A stretch of DNA of 64,000 nucleotides from Castellaniella caeni NBRC 101664 (GTDB lineage Bacteria; Pseudomonadota; Gammaproteobacteria; Burkholderiales; Burkholderiaceae_B). The stretch lies in assembly GCF_001592225.1 (NCBI RefSeq), contig NZ_BCWN01000004.1:1-64000 (forward strand). Direction: 5' to 3'. The notes below the pieces were generated by a model. The model had not been told where the DNA came from. It saw only the letters and a program-made list of their open reading frames with translations, and did no database searches. The translations under genes were made by a program, and so were the position numbers. Shown in pieces: positions 28,589 through 38,645 of this stretch (its first letter is position 1; the number at the start of each line of letters is the position of its first letter).

Positions 28589-30541
28589 GTGGCCGATCAC
28601 AATCAAAACACAGAGCGGCAACGCTCGGAGTTCGTCGAGTCGCTGGTCGATTATTCACGCAAGCAACAGGCACAGCGCTGGGAAGGCAGTTTCAACGATT
28701 ACCTGCGCGACGTCGTCGCCAGCAATCCCGCCCGAGCCGCCCGCTCGAGCCACCAGTACATCTGGGACATGATCTGCTGGCGCGGGCTCGAAGTGCAAAA
28801 GCAGGCCGACGCGCCCACCCGCTACAAGCTCTTCGAAGACGAACTCTTCGGCATCGACCAGGCGCTCGAACGCGTTGCCAACTACTTCAAGGCGGCCAGC
28901 GAGGGCTCCGAAGTCGGGCGGCGCCTGTTGCTGCTGCTGGGCCCCCCGTCGGGCGGCAAGTCCAGCCTGGTGACGCTGCTCAAGCGCGGGCTGGAAGCCT
29001 ACAGCCGTACCGACGAAGGCGCGCTGTACGCCATCCAGGAAAGCCCCATCCAGGAATCGCCCCTGCTGCTCATCCCGCACGGCAAGCAGGCCGAATTCCA
29101 GGACTTCTACGGCGTCAAGCTCAATGGCGAGCTCTCCCCCTTCACGCGCACCCTGCTGGACGAAAAGTACGGCGGCGACTTCACCCGCGTACCCGTGCAC
29201 CGCATCTTCATCGACGAGGCCGACCGCCGCGCCGTGGGCACCTATGCGCCGCACGACCCCACCACGGCCGACATCGCCGACCTCGTGGGTTCGGTCGATC
29301 TCTCGCGGGTGGCCGAATACGGCGACGAGGGCGACCCGCGCGCCTGGTCGTGGTCGGGGGCGGTCTACGCGGGCAACCGCGGCCTGCTCGAGATGATCGA
29401 AATCCTGAAGGTGAAGCGCGAATTTCTCTACCTGCTGCTCACCCTCACGCAAGAACAGGTGGTCAAGGTCTCGCGTTTTCCGCTCATCTACATCGACGAG
29501 ACCATCGTGGCGCACACCAATATGGCCGAATTTCGCCGCTTCCTGCAGGAAAAGGAAAACGAGGCCCTGCTCGACCGCATGGTGATCGTGCAAGTGCCCT
29601 ATACGCTGTGCTACACCGACGAAGCCCGCATCTACCACAAGCTCACGTCGGCCACGCCGTCCTTTCGCCAGGTACACCTCGATCCGCACGCGCTGCAGGT
29701 GGCTGCCGTCTTCGCCATCCTCACACGGCTCAAGCCGTCCGAGCGGCCCGACCTCGACCTCAGCAAAAAGCTGCGCATCCACGCCCACGAGGCCGTCGAG
29801 GGCATCTCCGACACCGAAGCCGAACGCATCATCCGCGAACAACCCGACGAAGGCATGGACGGCGTCTCGCCGCGCTTCATCGTCAACGCCCTGGCCGGGG
29901 CCATCAGCCAGTCCGAAAGCAAGAGCCTCACCGCCATGGAGGTCATGCTGGCGCTGAAAGACGCCATCGAGCTCGACGCCCGCATGGACGCCAAAGTGAA
30001 GAAGCAATGGACCGACTTCCTCGTCACCACGCGCAAAGAGTTCTACAACCGCTGGGTCAAGGAAGACGTGCACAAGGCCCTGTTCGTCTCGTTTCAGGAC
30101 GAGGCACAAGAGCTGCTCGACAAATACCTCGACGAAGTCGAGGCCGTGCTCGAAAACCGCAAGGTCGAAGACCCCATCACCGGCGAAGAACACGACGCCG
30201 ACGAGCGCTTCCTGCGCAGCGTCGAGACCAAGATCAGCATTTCCGACTCCGGCAAGACGTCCTTCCGCCAGGAGATCGTGCGCAAGGCACTCAACGCCTA
30301 CAAGCGCGGCACCAAGTTCACGCTGGCCGAACACGGGCGCCTGCGCGAAGCCATCGAACAATACCTGTTCGAAGAACGCCGCGACGTGCTGCGCCTGGTC
30401 ACGTCCAGCGCCCGCGCCGACTCCGAGACCCTGAAGAAAATCTCGGCGGTGGAAGAACGGCTGGTCAACGATTACGGCTACGACGCCCACAGCGCGCACG
30501 AAGCGCTCAACTACGTCACGACGCTGCTGGCGCAAGAGTAG
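28589..30541 (+). CDS. prkA: PrkA/YeaG serine protein kinase
   Basis: 650 aa. N-terminal AAA-like ATPase part with Walker A GPPSGGKSS near 115-123 and the PrkA C-terminal kinase-like domain. Homologues phosphorylate proteins on Ser and act in nitrogen starvation and stationary-phase stress with YeaH. Start is GTG at 28589 with GGGAG six bases before it. First gene of prkA-yeaH-spoVR. Confidence 0.93.
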   Translation: MADHNQNTERQRSEFVESLVDYSRKQQAQRWEGSFNDYLRDVVASNPARAARSSHQYIWDMICWRGLEVQKQADAPTRYKLFEDELFGIDQALERVANYFKAASEGSEVGRRLLLLLGPPSGGKSSLVTLLKRGLEAYSRTDEGALYAIQESPIQESPLLLIPHGKQAEFQDFYGVKLNGELSPFTRTLLDEKYGGDFTRVPVHRIFIDEADRRAVGTYAPHDPTTADIADLVGSVDLSRVAEYGDEGDPRAWSWSGAVYAGNRGLLEMIEILKVKREFLYLLLTLTQEQVVKVSRFPLIYIDETIVAHTNMAEFRRFLQEKENEALLDRMVIVQVPYTLCYTDEARIYHKLTSATPSFRQVHLDPHALQVAAVFAILTRLKPSERPDLDLSKKLRIHAHEAVEGISDTEAERIIREQPDEGMDGVSPRFIVNALAGAISQSESKSLTAMEVMLALKDAIELDARMDAKVKKQWTDFLVTTRKEFYNRWVKEDVHKALFVSFQDEAQELLDKYLDEVEAVLENRKVEDPITGEEHDADERFLRSVETKISISDSGKTSFRQEIVRKALNAYKRGTKFTLAEHGRLREAIEQYLFEERRDVLRLVTSSARADSETLKKISAVEERLVNDYGYDAHSAHEALNYVTTLLAQE

Positions 30542-30574
30542 CCGAGAGTAGCCATTACCTGCGAGGTCGCCATC

Positions 30575-31771
30575 ATGACCAAGCCAGCCAAACGGCCTTT
30601 GTCCAACCTGGCCCAGGCGCACCACTGGTACGACCTGTTCTCGCGCGGGGCGCGCGACTGGCTCAGGCACAACGAGAAAGTGCGCGAGGCCGTGCGCGAG
30701 CAGCTGCCCGACATGATCGCCGGGGCGGACATCCTCAGCCGCCCGTCCAGCCACACGGTGCGAGTGCCGGTACGTTTTCTTGAACACTACCGCTTCCGCC
30801 TGAACACGCCGGACGAGGCCGCCGGCGTGGGCCAGGGCGGCGGCCAGCCGGGCGACGAATACCAGCAAGGTCAGGGCCAGCCCGGCGAAGGCGGCCAGGC
30901 CGGTGCGGGCGGCAACGGCGGCGGCGAACTGCGCTTCCTGCTCGAACTCAAGATCGAGGACATCGTTGACTGGATCTGGGAAGAGCTGCACCTGCCCGAT
31001 CTCAAGCCGCGCACCAGCGACGCCCTCAAGGACGAAGACCTGGTGCGCGAGGGCTGGAGCCACCACGGCCCCATTTCGCGCCTGGATCGCCGCCTCACCC
31101 TGAAAGAAGCCATCAAGCGGCGCCACGCCCAGGCCGAAGACGCCGCCCCATTCTCCGACGAAGACCTGCGCTTTCGCCAGCTGGCGCGGCGCCAGCGCCC
31201 CGCTACCGACGCCGTGGTGGCGCTGGTGCTGGACGTCTCGGGCTCGATGGACGAAGAGCGGCGCAAGCTGGCCAAGTCGTTCTTCTTCTGGGTGGTGCAA
31301 GGCCTGCGGCGCCAGTACGGCAGCGCACTGGAAATCGTCTTCATCGCGCATACCGACCAGGCGTGGGAAATCACCGAAGAACAGTTCTTCCAGGTGACCG
31401 CCACTGGCGGCACCACCGCCTCCAGCGCCTTCAAGCTGGCGCTGGACGTGTTCGCCAAGCGCTATCCCACGCGGCGCTACAACCACTACCTGTTCTACGC
31501 CTCGGACGGCGAAAACTTCCCCGAAGACCGCAACCAGGCCGACAAACTCTTGTGCCAGCTGGGCGACATCGTCAACTTCATGGGCTTCGTCGAGACGCCG
31601 CAAAACCCGAACGAAGCGGGGCTCTCCGAAACGGGCCGCCTGTTTCATGCGCTGGCCGCGCGCAACTACCCGGTCGGCACCTACACCATGCACGAACGCG
31701 GCGACGTCTGGAACGCCGTGCGCCGCTTCTTCCAGCACGAGGCCAGCGCGGCCCTGCGCCAGGAGGCCTGA
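30575..31771 (+). CDS. yeaH: YeaH/YhbH family protein (DUF444, von Willebrand A domain)
   Basis: 398 aa. A Gly/Gln-rich low-complexity stretch at about 88-120 separates the N-terminal part from a vWA-like domain with MIDAS motif DVSGSMDE and LFYASDGENF. It is the usual partner of PrkA/YeaG and probably its substrate or scaffold. Starts 33 bp after prkA and ends just before spoVR, which suggests one operon. Confidence 0.93.
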   Translation: MTKPAKRPLSNLAQAHHWYDLFSRGARDWLRHNEKVREAVREQLPDMIAGADILSRPSSHTVRVPVRFLEHYRFRLNTPDEAAGVGQGGGQPGDEYQQGQGQPGEGGQAGAGGNGGGELRFLLELKIEDIVDWIWEELHLPDLKPRTSDALKDEDLVREGWSHHGPISRLDRRLTLKEAIKRRHAQAEDAAPFSDEDLRFRQLARRQRPATDAVVALVLDVSGSMDEERRKLAKSFFFWVVQGLRRQYGSALEIVFIAHTDQAWEITEEQFFQVTATGGTTASSAFKLALDVFAKRYPTRRYNHYLFYASDGENFPEDRNQADKLLCQLGDIVNFMGFVETPQNPNEAGLSETGRLFHALAARNYPVGTYTMHERGDVWNAVRRFFQHEASAALRQEA

Positions 31772-31772
31772 C

Positions 31773-33164
31773 ATGCAAGCCGCTCATACCCAGGGCATGG
31801 AGCAGCTGACACGCTATATGCCCAAGATCGAGGCACTGGCCGCGCGCAACAAGCTGGACTATGATCCGGTCGATTTCGAGCTGGTGCCCAACACCTTCAT
31901 GATGGAGGTGGCCGTCTACGGCCTGCCGATCCGCATGCCGCACTGGTCGTTCGGCGTGCGCTACATCCACCAGCAGGTGCAGCACCGTATGGGCGGCTCG
32001 CACATCTTCGAGGTGGTGTTTCCCGGCAACCCCAACCGCGCCTACCTGGTCACCGACAACGGCCTGGCGCAAAACACCCTGGTGACGGCCCACGTCCTGG
32101 GTCATGCCGATTTTTCCAAGAACAACGCCCTGTTCGCCCGCATGCAGCAGCAGGTGGGCTACCACATCGTCGCCGAGGCGGCGGAACGGGCGCGCAACAT
32201 CCAGGCGGCCATCGAAGAGCACGGCCAGCAGCGCGTCGAGGCCGTGCTGGACGCCGCGCTGGCGCTGGAACAACACATCGACATCAATCAGCCGATTCAC
32301 CGGCCCGATTATCCGACCCACATCCTGCCCAAGTCCGGCCCCAAGCCCTCGGGCTTTCGCTCGCGCTACGCCGCGCTGCCCGGCGAGCAGGCGCCCCCCA
32401 TCCGGCGGCGCACGCGCGCGCCCATTCCGCCCTACCCGGAATCCGACCTGCTGTGGTTCATCGCGCGCTACGCACCCGACATGGACGGCTGGGAGCGCGA
32501 CATCTTCCTGGCCGTGCGCGAAGAGTCGTTCTATTTCTACCCGGTCTTTGCCTGCCAGATCATGAACGAGGGCTGGGCCAGCTACTGGCACGCGCGACTG
32601 CTGCGCGAGGCCGATTTCCTGCCCAACGACCTCTACCTGGACGCCATCAAGTCGCACTCGGACGTGATCCGCCCCTACGCGCAGGGCAAAGAACTCTCGC
32701 TGTCGCTCAACCCCTACCACGTCGGCTTCACGATGTGGGAAGACATCATCGAGCGCCACGGTCTGGAAGCGGCCCTGCGCATCCGCAGCGAAGAAGATGA
32801 CTTCAGCTTCATCCGCAACCACCTGGACGAAGCCCTGGCCGAGAAGCTGCAGCTGCTCAGCTACCGCGTACGCGACGACCCCGCGACGGGCACGCGCATC
32901 CGCATCGAAAACGCCGACATCAAGACGCTGCGCGAACAGCTGATCGCGCCGAAATTCAATTTCGCCGCACCGCGCATCCAGGCCGTCAGCCTGAGCAACG
33001 ACGGCAGCCTCGCCCTGCGCCACGACCACGCGTCGGACGGGCGCGGCCTGGATCTGGAACGCGCCCAGAAAGTGCTGGAATACCTGGGGCGGGTCTGGCG
33101 GCGCCCCCTGGCCCTGGAGACCATCGACGCACAGGGCAAACCCAAGACGCTGAGCACGCGCTAA
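31773..33164 (+). CDS. spoVR: SpoVR family protein (YcgB-like)
   Basis: 463 aa. SpoVR signatures include NTFMMEVAVYGLPIRMPHW, SHIFEVVFPGNPNRAYLV and MNEGWASYWHARLL. Name is from Bacillus spore cortex formation, but the gene is common in non-spore formers with prkA and yeaH. Start chosen at 31773 with AGGAGG six bases upstream and one base after the yeaH stop. Biochemical role unknown. Confidence 0.92.
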   Translation: MQAAHTQGMEQLTRYMPKIEALAARNKLDYDPVDFELVPNTFMMEVAVYGLPIRMPHWSFGVRYIHQQVQHRMGGSHIFEVVFPGNPNRAYLVTDNGLAQNTLVTAHVLGHADFSKNNALFARMQQQVGYHIVAEAAERARNIQAAIEEHGQQRVEAVLDAALALEQHIDINQPIHRPDYPTHILPKSGPKPSGFRSRYAALPGEQAPPIRRRTRAPIPPYPESDLLWFIARYAPDMDGWERDIFLAVREESFYFYPVFACQIMNEGWASYWHARLLREADFLPNDLYLDAIKSHSDVIRPYAQGKELSLSLNPYHVGFTMWEDIIERHGLEAALRIRSEEDDFSFIRNHLDEALAEKLQLLSYRVRDDPATGTRIRIENADIKTLREQLIAPKFNFAAPRIQAVSLSNDGSLALRHDHASDGRGLDLERAQKVLEYLGRVWRRPLALETIDAQGKPKTLSTR

Positions 33165-33230
33165 GCGGGCCAGACAGGCCACGGGCCAGCGCCGCACCCC
33201 GGTGCGCGCCCCGCCCAGCCTCTTCAGACA

Positions 33231-33662
33231 TCAAACCTGAGCGGATGCGCCACCCTGCGCGGCCTTGCGCGCCGCGCGCTCGCGCTCGGTGCGCTCGGTG
33301 ACGTCCCGGGCCATGGCGACGGCACCCACGGCTTCACCCGCGGAATCGCACACCAGGGCGAAAGTCATTTCCACATAGAGCTTGCGCCCGTCCTTGTGCA
33401 GGCCGCGCGTCAGCGTGGGGCGCCCCCCCAGCTTCAGGCGGCCGCGCTCCATGGCGGCCTCGAACCCCGCCCAATGGGCCGCGCGCAGGTGCTCGGGGAT
33501 GATGAGATCCAGGTTTTGCCCCAGTGCCTCGCTGGCTGGGAAACCGAACAAGGCAGTGGCCGCCGCGTTCCAGCGCTGGATGTCGCCTGCCCGGTCGGCA
33601 TAGATGAGCGCATCGGTGGTCTGCTCGATGATCCATTCAGCCAGCTGGGGGGATTCATGCAT
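33231..33662 (-). CDS. Stand-alone PAS domain protein
   Basis: 143 aa, a single PAS fold (WIIEQTTDALIYADRAGDIQRWN to MARDVTERTERERAA) with no kinase, cyclase or receptor output. The PAS core includes NAAATALFGFPASEALGQ. May be a diffusible sensor that works with the neighbouring chemoreceptor, divergent at 33940. The longer frame to 33890 has no credible start. Ligand and partner unknown. Confidence 0.75.
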   Translation of the reverse strand: MHESPQLAEWIIEQTTDALIYADRAGDIQRWNAAATALFGFPASEALGQNLDLIIPEHLRAAHWAGFEAAMERGRLKLGGRPTLTRGLHKDGRKLYVEMTFALVCDSAGEAVGAVAMARDVTERTERERAARKAAQGGASAQV

Positions 33663-33836
33663 GGTCGGGGCTCCGAAAGAAGAAAGGGACGCCGACACAG
33701 CCCCTGCGCGACGCTGGCCGACACTCCCTCTCTTTATACCGCCGCCCTCCCGGTACACCAAATCGCTGTGTCTCCCCACCCACGCGCGGCGCGCCACGCA
33801 GCGAATGCGACAAAGGGATGCCGCTGATTCTTGATG

Positions 33837-33863
33837 TAAGACAAATCGGGCGTTTGCCGCTAC
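33837..33863 (+). promoter_or_regulatory. Sigma-28 type promoter of the first chemoreceptor
   Basis: TAAGACAA and GCCGCTAC are 11 bp apart, close to the sigma-28 pattern TAAAGTTT-N11-GCCGATAA. It lies 77 bp before the receptor start. FliA is encoded in the same window. Confidence 0.6.
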
Positions 33864-33939
33864 CCGTACGATGACGGCAGCAAGCCCCATCCGGGCATGC
33901 GCCTTTCGTCAAGCAAACGCCACCCTGATCAGGATGACA

Positions 33940-35988
33940 ATGTCGCCCGCTCCCAATCGCATCGATACCTATCTCAACCGCCTGCGCCTCTGGCAGAAAT
34001 TCGCCGTCCTGGCCCTGTTCGGGGTCGTGCTGGTCGCCGCGCCCTCCATCCTCTATCTGCACGAATCGGGCAAAGTCATCGACGCAACCCGGCTCGAAAC
34101 GCAAGGCCTGCGGCCGCTGCATGACACACTCACGTTGCTGCAGCTGAGTCAACAGCACCGCGGCCTGTCGGCACTGGCGCTCAATGGCGACGCCAGCGCG
34201 CGCGCCGCGCGCCAGAGCAAGCAGCGCGAGGTTGATCAGGCCCTCGACACGCTGAACCAGTCGCTGCAGCAAGTCAAACACAACCCGATGCTCGATGCGG
34301 TTTGGCAGGTTGTGCGCAACAACTGGCAGTACCTCAAGGGCGGTATCGACCAAGGCCAGATCTCGAGTGCGGAGAGCTACGCGGCCCATACACAACTCAA
34401 CGCCGACCTGCTGCAGCTGAAGTCGCTGCTCATGCAGGATTACGGCCTGAGCTTCGATCCCGATGCCCAAGGCTATTACCTCATCACGGCGGCGCTGGAC
34501 GAAGCCCCTCGTCTGACCGAGCTGTTCGGCCAGACGCGCGGGTTTGGCGTCGGTCTGCTGGCCCAACACCAGGCCTCGCCCGAGCAGCGCATCGAGCTGC
34601 GTGTGCTGATGGATCGCGCGCAAGAGCACTACCAAGCCCTGAGCAACGCACTGGCCAACGCAGGCCGACTGAACCCCAGCCTGGGCGATACGCTCAAACC
34701 CAGCAGCCAGGCGGCGCTCGACAGCGCCAGGCAGGCGATCGCCCTGGCTCAGGCACAGATCATCCGCGCCAGCACGCTGCAATTTCCCGCCAACGACTAC
34801 ATGCGGCAGTTCACGAGTGCCATCGACGCGCAATTCCAGCTGAACGAGGCCGTGCTCGTGCAGCTGCAGGCCCTGCTCACCAGCCGCGCCGACGCGCTCG
34901 TCGCCAGTCGCTACCTGCTGGGCGGGCTCATCGTCCTGCTCAGCCTCATCGCCGCCTATGTCAACTGGCGCATCACGCGGGCCCTGCTGCGCCAGCTGGG
35001 CGGTGAACCCGCCTACGCCGCCTCGATCCTGAACCGCATCTCGGAGGGTGATCTGGCCGTCCCCATCACCCTGCAAACGGGAGACCAATCCAGCCTGCTC
35101 TTTGCCATGCAGGACATGCGCGACCACCTGGCAGCCATCGTCGGCAACGTGCGCCACGGGGCCGATTCCATCGCCAGCGCCTCGGCGCAGATATCGGCGG
35201 GCAACCTCGATCTGTCCTCGCGCACCGAACAGCAGGCCAGTTCGCTCACTGAGACCGCCGCCACCACCGAACAGATCACATCCACCGTGCGCCAGAACGC
35301 CGAGAACGCCCAGCAGGCCAACACGCTGGCCGCGGCGGCGGCGCAGTCGGCCACCGAAGGCGGGGCCATCGTGCACCAGCTGGTGGCCACCATGCGGGAC
35401 ATCAACAGCCGCTCGGCCCAGGTGACTGAAATCATCAGCGTGATCGACAGCATCGCCTTCCAGACCAACATCCTGGCACTCAACGCGGCGGTCGAGGCGG
35501 CCCGCGCGGGCGAACAGGGCCGCGGCTTCGCCGTGGTGGCCGCGGAGGTGCGCGGGCTCGCCCAGCGCAGTGCGGCGGCCGCCAAAGAAATCAAGGGCCT
35601 CATCGACACCTCGGTGCAGGCAACCGCCCTGGGCAACCAGCAGGCCGCCCAGGCGGGCAGCACCATGGAGCAGATCGTCGCCGACGTTCAGCGCGTCACC
35701 CACATCATGGGAGACATCAGCGCGGCCAGCCGCGAGCAGACCACCGGCATCGAAGAGATCAACGTCGCCGTCACTCAGATGGACGACGTCACGCGCCAGA
35801 ACGCCAGCCTGGTGGAAGAATCCGTGGCCGCCGCCGCCAGCCTGAAAGACCAGGCCGAGCACCTGGCGCGGCTGATGGCTTTCTTCCATCTGGGCGGGCT
35901 GGACGAGCCCCACGCGGCCGACGACGCAGTCCGCGCACCCGCCACCAGGGCCACGGCGCGGCTGGCCCTCAGCGCCGAGGCCGTGTGA
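33940..35988 (+). CDS. Methyl-accepting chemotaxis protein with periplasmic NIT-like sensor
   Basis: 682 aa transmembrane receptor. First helix around [20 protein letters not shown], second around [18 protein letters not shown]. The long periplasmic part has [18 protein letters not shown], similar to the QxxRGLS motif of nitrate/nitrite-sensing (NIT) domains. HAMP follows, then the signalling hairpin ([23 protein letters not shown]). ATG 33940 has AGGA seven bases before; 33934 is an alternative. No C-terminal CheR tail. Divergent from the PAS gene. Confidence 0.92.
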   Translation: MSPAPNRIDTYLNRLRLWQKFAVLALFGVVLVAAPSILYLHESGKVIDATRLETQGLRPLHDTLTLLQLSQQHRGLSALALNGDASARAARQSKQREVDQALDTLNQSLQQVKHNPMLDAVWQVVRNNWQYLKGGIDQGQISSAESYAAHTQLNADLLQLKSLLMQDYGLSFDPDAQGYYLITAALDEAPRLTELFGQTRGFGVGLLAQHQASPEQRIELRVLMDRAQEHYQALSNALANAGRLNPSLGDTLKPSSQAALDSARQAIALAQAQIIRASTLQFPANDYMRQFTSAIDAQFQLNEAVLVQLQALLTSRADALVASRYLLGGLIVLLSLIAAYVNWRITRALLRQLGGEPAYAASILNRISEGDLAVPITLQTGDQSSLLFAMQDMRDHLAAIVGNVRHGADSIASASAQISAGNLDLSSRTEQQASSLTETAATTEQITSTVRQNAENAQQANTLAAAAAQSATEGGAIVHQLVATMRDINSRSAQVTEIISVIDSIAFQTNILALNAAVEAARAGEQGRGFAVVAAEVRGLAQRSAAAAKEIKGLIDTSVQATALGNQQAAQAGSTMEQIVADVQRVTHIMGDISAASREQTTGIEEINVAVTQMDDVTRQNASLVEESVAAAASLKDQAEHLARLMAFFHLGGLDEPHAADDAVRAPATRATARLALSAEAV

Positions 35989-36075
35989 CAAAATCGCAAC
36001 GGATTCAAGCGTCGATCACGGGCGAAACACCAGGGGTTGATACAGGGTTTACCCTTAAATTCTATAATTTTTAAA

Positions 36076-36129
36076 AATCAAACAGACGTTTGATTGAAGT
36101 CCATGGATCCGCCCGGTTCCATGGACTTC
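36076..36129. repeat. Two adjacent perfect palindromes before the second chemoreceptor
   Basis: Left: AATCAAAC-AGAC-GTTTGATT (36076-36095), TetR-operator-like. Right: GAAGTCCATGGA (36096-36107) and TCCATGGACTTC (36118-36129) around TCCGCCCGGT. They abut, and the right one falls around the possible start codons, so it could fold in the mRNA leader. Confidence 0.8.
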
Positions 36130-36165
36130 ATCGCATCCACGCCCCGACCCTCCCCGCACGACGAC

Positions 36166-37584
36166 ATGAATCAACCGCACCCAGAGTCTTTTTCCATCAA
36201 CCGCAGCGCCCATCATGCCGACCGGGTCATGCTGCCGCTACTGTGGGTGCTGTTCGCCACGTCGCTGGGCCTGGCCCCCTGGCACGATACCTGGACGCTG
36301 GCCCTGCTGGTCGGCCTGCCACTGGCCCTCGTGCCCACCGCCCTCATCCTGTGGCTGCCGGGACACAAGGCCACCCGCGTCACCGTGGCCGTCGTCTTCA
36401 TGCTGTTCTGCGCTCTGCAAATTCATCAGTCCATGGGCACCATCGAGCTGCACTTCGGCATCTTCGTACTGCTGGCCGTCCTGCTGTGCTACCGCGACTG
36501 GTCGGTGATCCTGATCGCCGCTGCGGTGGTCGCGCTGCACCACCTCAGCTTCAACACCCTGCAGACGCTGGGCTACCCGACTTACTGCTTCACGCAGCCC
36601 GGCCTGGGCCGCGTCCTGGCGCACGCCGCCTACGTGGTGGTGGAAGCCGGATTCCTGTGCTACATCGCCCACTGGATGCGCAAGGACGCCCGCCAGGCCG
36701 ACGAACTGACCCAGATGGTGAGCCAGCTGATGGACGCCGGGCAGATCCGCCTCGCGCTGTCTGAACAGGCGCCCGCCAGCCCGGCTGCCACAGTACTCTA
36801 TCAGGTGCTGCAGGCCATCGCCGCCGCAGTCGCCAATGTGCAGGCCCAGGCGCTGTCCATCGACCAGGCGCTGGGGCGCCTGCGCGACGGCAACGAAACC
36901 GTCAGCCAGGGTGCCGACCACCAGGCCGACGCCATCGCCCAGGCGGTCGAATCCATCCGCGCACTCACCGACTCATTGAGCGCTGACCGCGAACGCACCG
37001 AAAGCGCCGAGCAGGCCGTGCTGCAGACCACGGTTCTGGCCCAGGAAGGCAGCCGCATCATGCGCCAGTCCGTGGACAGCATGCACGCCATGGAAACACT
37101 CTCCCGACAGATCGAGGACATCACCACGCTCATCGACGGTATCGCGTTCCAGACCAACATCCTGGCGCTCAACGCCTCGGTGGAAGCCGCCCGCGCGGGC
37201 GTGCACGGCAGAGGCTTTGCCGTCGTAGCGGGCGAGGTGCGCACGCTGGCCCAACGCAGTGCCGAGGCCTCGCAGCAGATTCGCAAGCTGATCAGTTCCA
37301 GCAGCCAGCAGGTCGGCGAAGGCACGGCGCTCATCGAGCGCAGCGGCGGCATCATGCAGCAGCTTGCCGAAGGCGTTCAGGGGCTGTCGCACACGCTGTC
37401 GCAATTTCTCCAGGCCAACCGCGACCAGGGCGAACAGATTCTGGAGCTGGAACAATCGATGTCCCAGGTGCAGACCATCGCCCAAGACAATCTGCGCGAG
37501 GCGCAGGACGCCGAAGAGCAGGTGCAACAGCTGGGCCTGGGCGCCCGGCGGCTAAGGCTGGCCGTGGGCCGGATGGCAGTATGA
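36166..37584 (+). CDS. Chemoreceptor with multi-helix membrane sensor, no periplasmic domain
   Basis: 472 aa from [10 protein letters not shown]; the frame begins 24 codons earlier at 36094, inside the palindromes, so the start is uncertain. Several membrane helices (about six) replace the usual periplasmic domain, with conserved-looking His in [16 protein letters not shown] and ALHHLSFN. The signalling tip [22 protein letters not shown] is intact. Such receptors often serve energy or redox taxis, inferred here. No HAMP domain is obvious. Confidence 0.88.
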   Translation: MNQPHPESFSINRSAHHADRVMLPLLWVLFATSLGLAPWHDTWTLALLVGLPLALVPTALILWLPGHKATRVTVAVVFMLFCALQIHQSMGTIELHFGIFVLLAVLLCYRDWSVILIAAAVVALHHLSFNTLQTLGYPTYCFTQPGLGRVLAHAAYVVVEAGFLCYIAHWMRKDARQADELTQMVSQLMDAGQIRLALSEQAPASPAATVLYQVLQAIAAAVANVQAQALSIDQALGRLRDGNETVSQGADHQADAIAQAVESIRALTDSLSADRERTESAEQAVLQTTVLAQEGSRIMRQSVDSMHAMETLSRQIEDITTLIDGIAFQTNILALNASVEAARAGVHGRGFAVVAGEVRTLAQRSAEASQQIRKLISSSSQQVGEGTALIERSGGIMQQLAEGVQGLSHTLSQFLQANRDQGEQILELEQSMSQVQTIAQDNLREAQDAEEQVQQLGLGARRLRLAVGRMAV

Positions 37585-37647
37585 ACGCAACGATGTAAAC
37601 GCGCGTATCCAATCGGTTCTAGAATAGCGGCCTCAAAGGTCGCTTTC

Positions 37648-38571
37648 ATGACACCCACGTCCCTCCATTTGTCGATTCGCCGCCTCGCGCTCTGGGGGCT
37701 GGCCTGCCTGTTGCTGGCCGCGGGCGCGCCAGCCTCGGCGACGGCCCACTGCGCGGCGGGCACGGTGCTGGCCTTCGTGGCCCACGCGGACGACGACCTG
37801 CTGTTCATGAACCCGGATCAGCAGGCCAGCATCGCGCGCGACCAATGCCTGCACACGGTGTACCTGACGGCGGGCGATCGGGGCGAAGGCCTGCCGTACA
37901 CACGGGCGCGCGAACGCGGCCTCATGGCCGCCTACGCCGAGATGGCGGGCGCGGCCAACCGCTGGACGACCGACAGCCTGGACGTCGCGGGCCACCACCT
38001 GGTGCGCCATACCTTGCGGGCCCACCCCGAGGTGCAGCTCATCATGCTGCGCATCCCCGACCCCTGGCTGGGCCGCGGCTGGGGCAGCCTCACGCCGCTC
38101 AGCCGCCTGGAATCCGTCGCCGGAACCCAGGTGCGGGCCTACGCGCCCTACCCCGAGCACTACACACGCGCAGCATTGGTGGATCTGCTGGCGGGCCTCA
38201 TCCGCGCGCAGCAGCCCAGCGTCATACGTCTGATGGACGCCTCGATCGCGATTCCGTATACCCAGCTGTGCTGGCGCTGCGTCGGCCACGATCACCCAGA
38301 CCATATCGCCAGCGCCCGCCTGGTCATCGACGCCATGCGCCAGGCGCCGGGCCCGTACCGCGCCCAGGCCTACCTGGGCTACCCCAGCCAGGAACGCCCG
38401 GCCAATCTGCGCGCCACGCAAAAGGCGCTGAAAACGGGCACGTTCTTGCACTACATGGCCAACGACCCGCGCTACTGTCGGCCCCAGGCACCCTGCTCGC
38501 GGCCCAAAGGGCCCGAAGCCGCCTGGGTCTGGCGCCAGTACCCCATCCCGGCAAGCAAGCCGCCCCGCTGA
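37648..38571 (+). CDS. PIG-L family deacetylase, exported
   Basis: 307 aa. N-terminal signal (LALWGLACLLLAAGAPASA) and the zinc-binding AHADDD with a second site GHDHPDH. PIG-L family enzymes remove N-acetyl groups from GlcNAc-containing or related compounds; the substrate is unknown. A periplasmic or surface glycan target is possible. Followed by a tandem repeat and convergent to trmD. Confidence 0.88.
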   Translation: MTPTSLHLSIRRLALWGLACLLLAAGAPASATAHCAAGTVLAFVAHADDDLLFMNPDQQASIARDQCLHTVYLTAGDRGEGLPYTRARERGLMAAYAEMAGAANRWTTDSLDVAGHHLVRHTLRAHPEVQLIMLRIPDPWLGRGWGSLTPLSRLESVAGTQVRAYAPYPEHYTRAALVDLLAGLIRAQQPSVIRLMDASIAIPYTQLCWRCVGHDHPDHIASARLVIDAMRQAPGPYRAQAYLGYPSQERPANLRATQKALKTGTFLHYMANDPRYCRPQAPCSRPKGPEAAWVWRQYPIPASKPPR

Positions 38572-38608
38572 AGCGGCTGTGGCTGCGGCCGCGAGACAGC
38601 GGCAAGTC

Positions 38609-38636
38609 AAAGGGGTTTGTTTAAAGGGGTTTGTTT
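38609..38636. repeat. Tandem repeat of AAAGGGGTTTGTTT (two copies)
   Basis: Two exact 14-bp copies followed by degenerate ones (AAAGCTTGCTT, AAAGGGGCTTGTC) that run into the 3' end of trmD, including its TAA. Short direct repeats like this point to slippage. Confidence 0.85.
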
Positions 38637-38645
38637 AAAGCTTGC

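Noticed and set aside
28655-31774. 1039-codon minus-strand frame opposite prkA and yeaH
   Set aside because: Antisense shadow of two well-conserved genes; composition (Val/Gly/Ala/Arg-rich) and lack of motifs fit an artefact.
33187-33212. Terminator between spoVR and the PAS gene
   Set aside because: Only a short imperfect GC stem without a T run.
36001-36066. Sigma-70 promoter TTGATA...TATAAT before the second chemoreceptor
   Set aside because: The spacer is 20 bp, too long for a usual promoter; not called.
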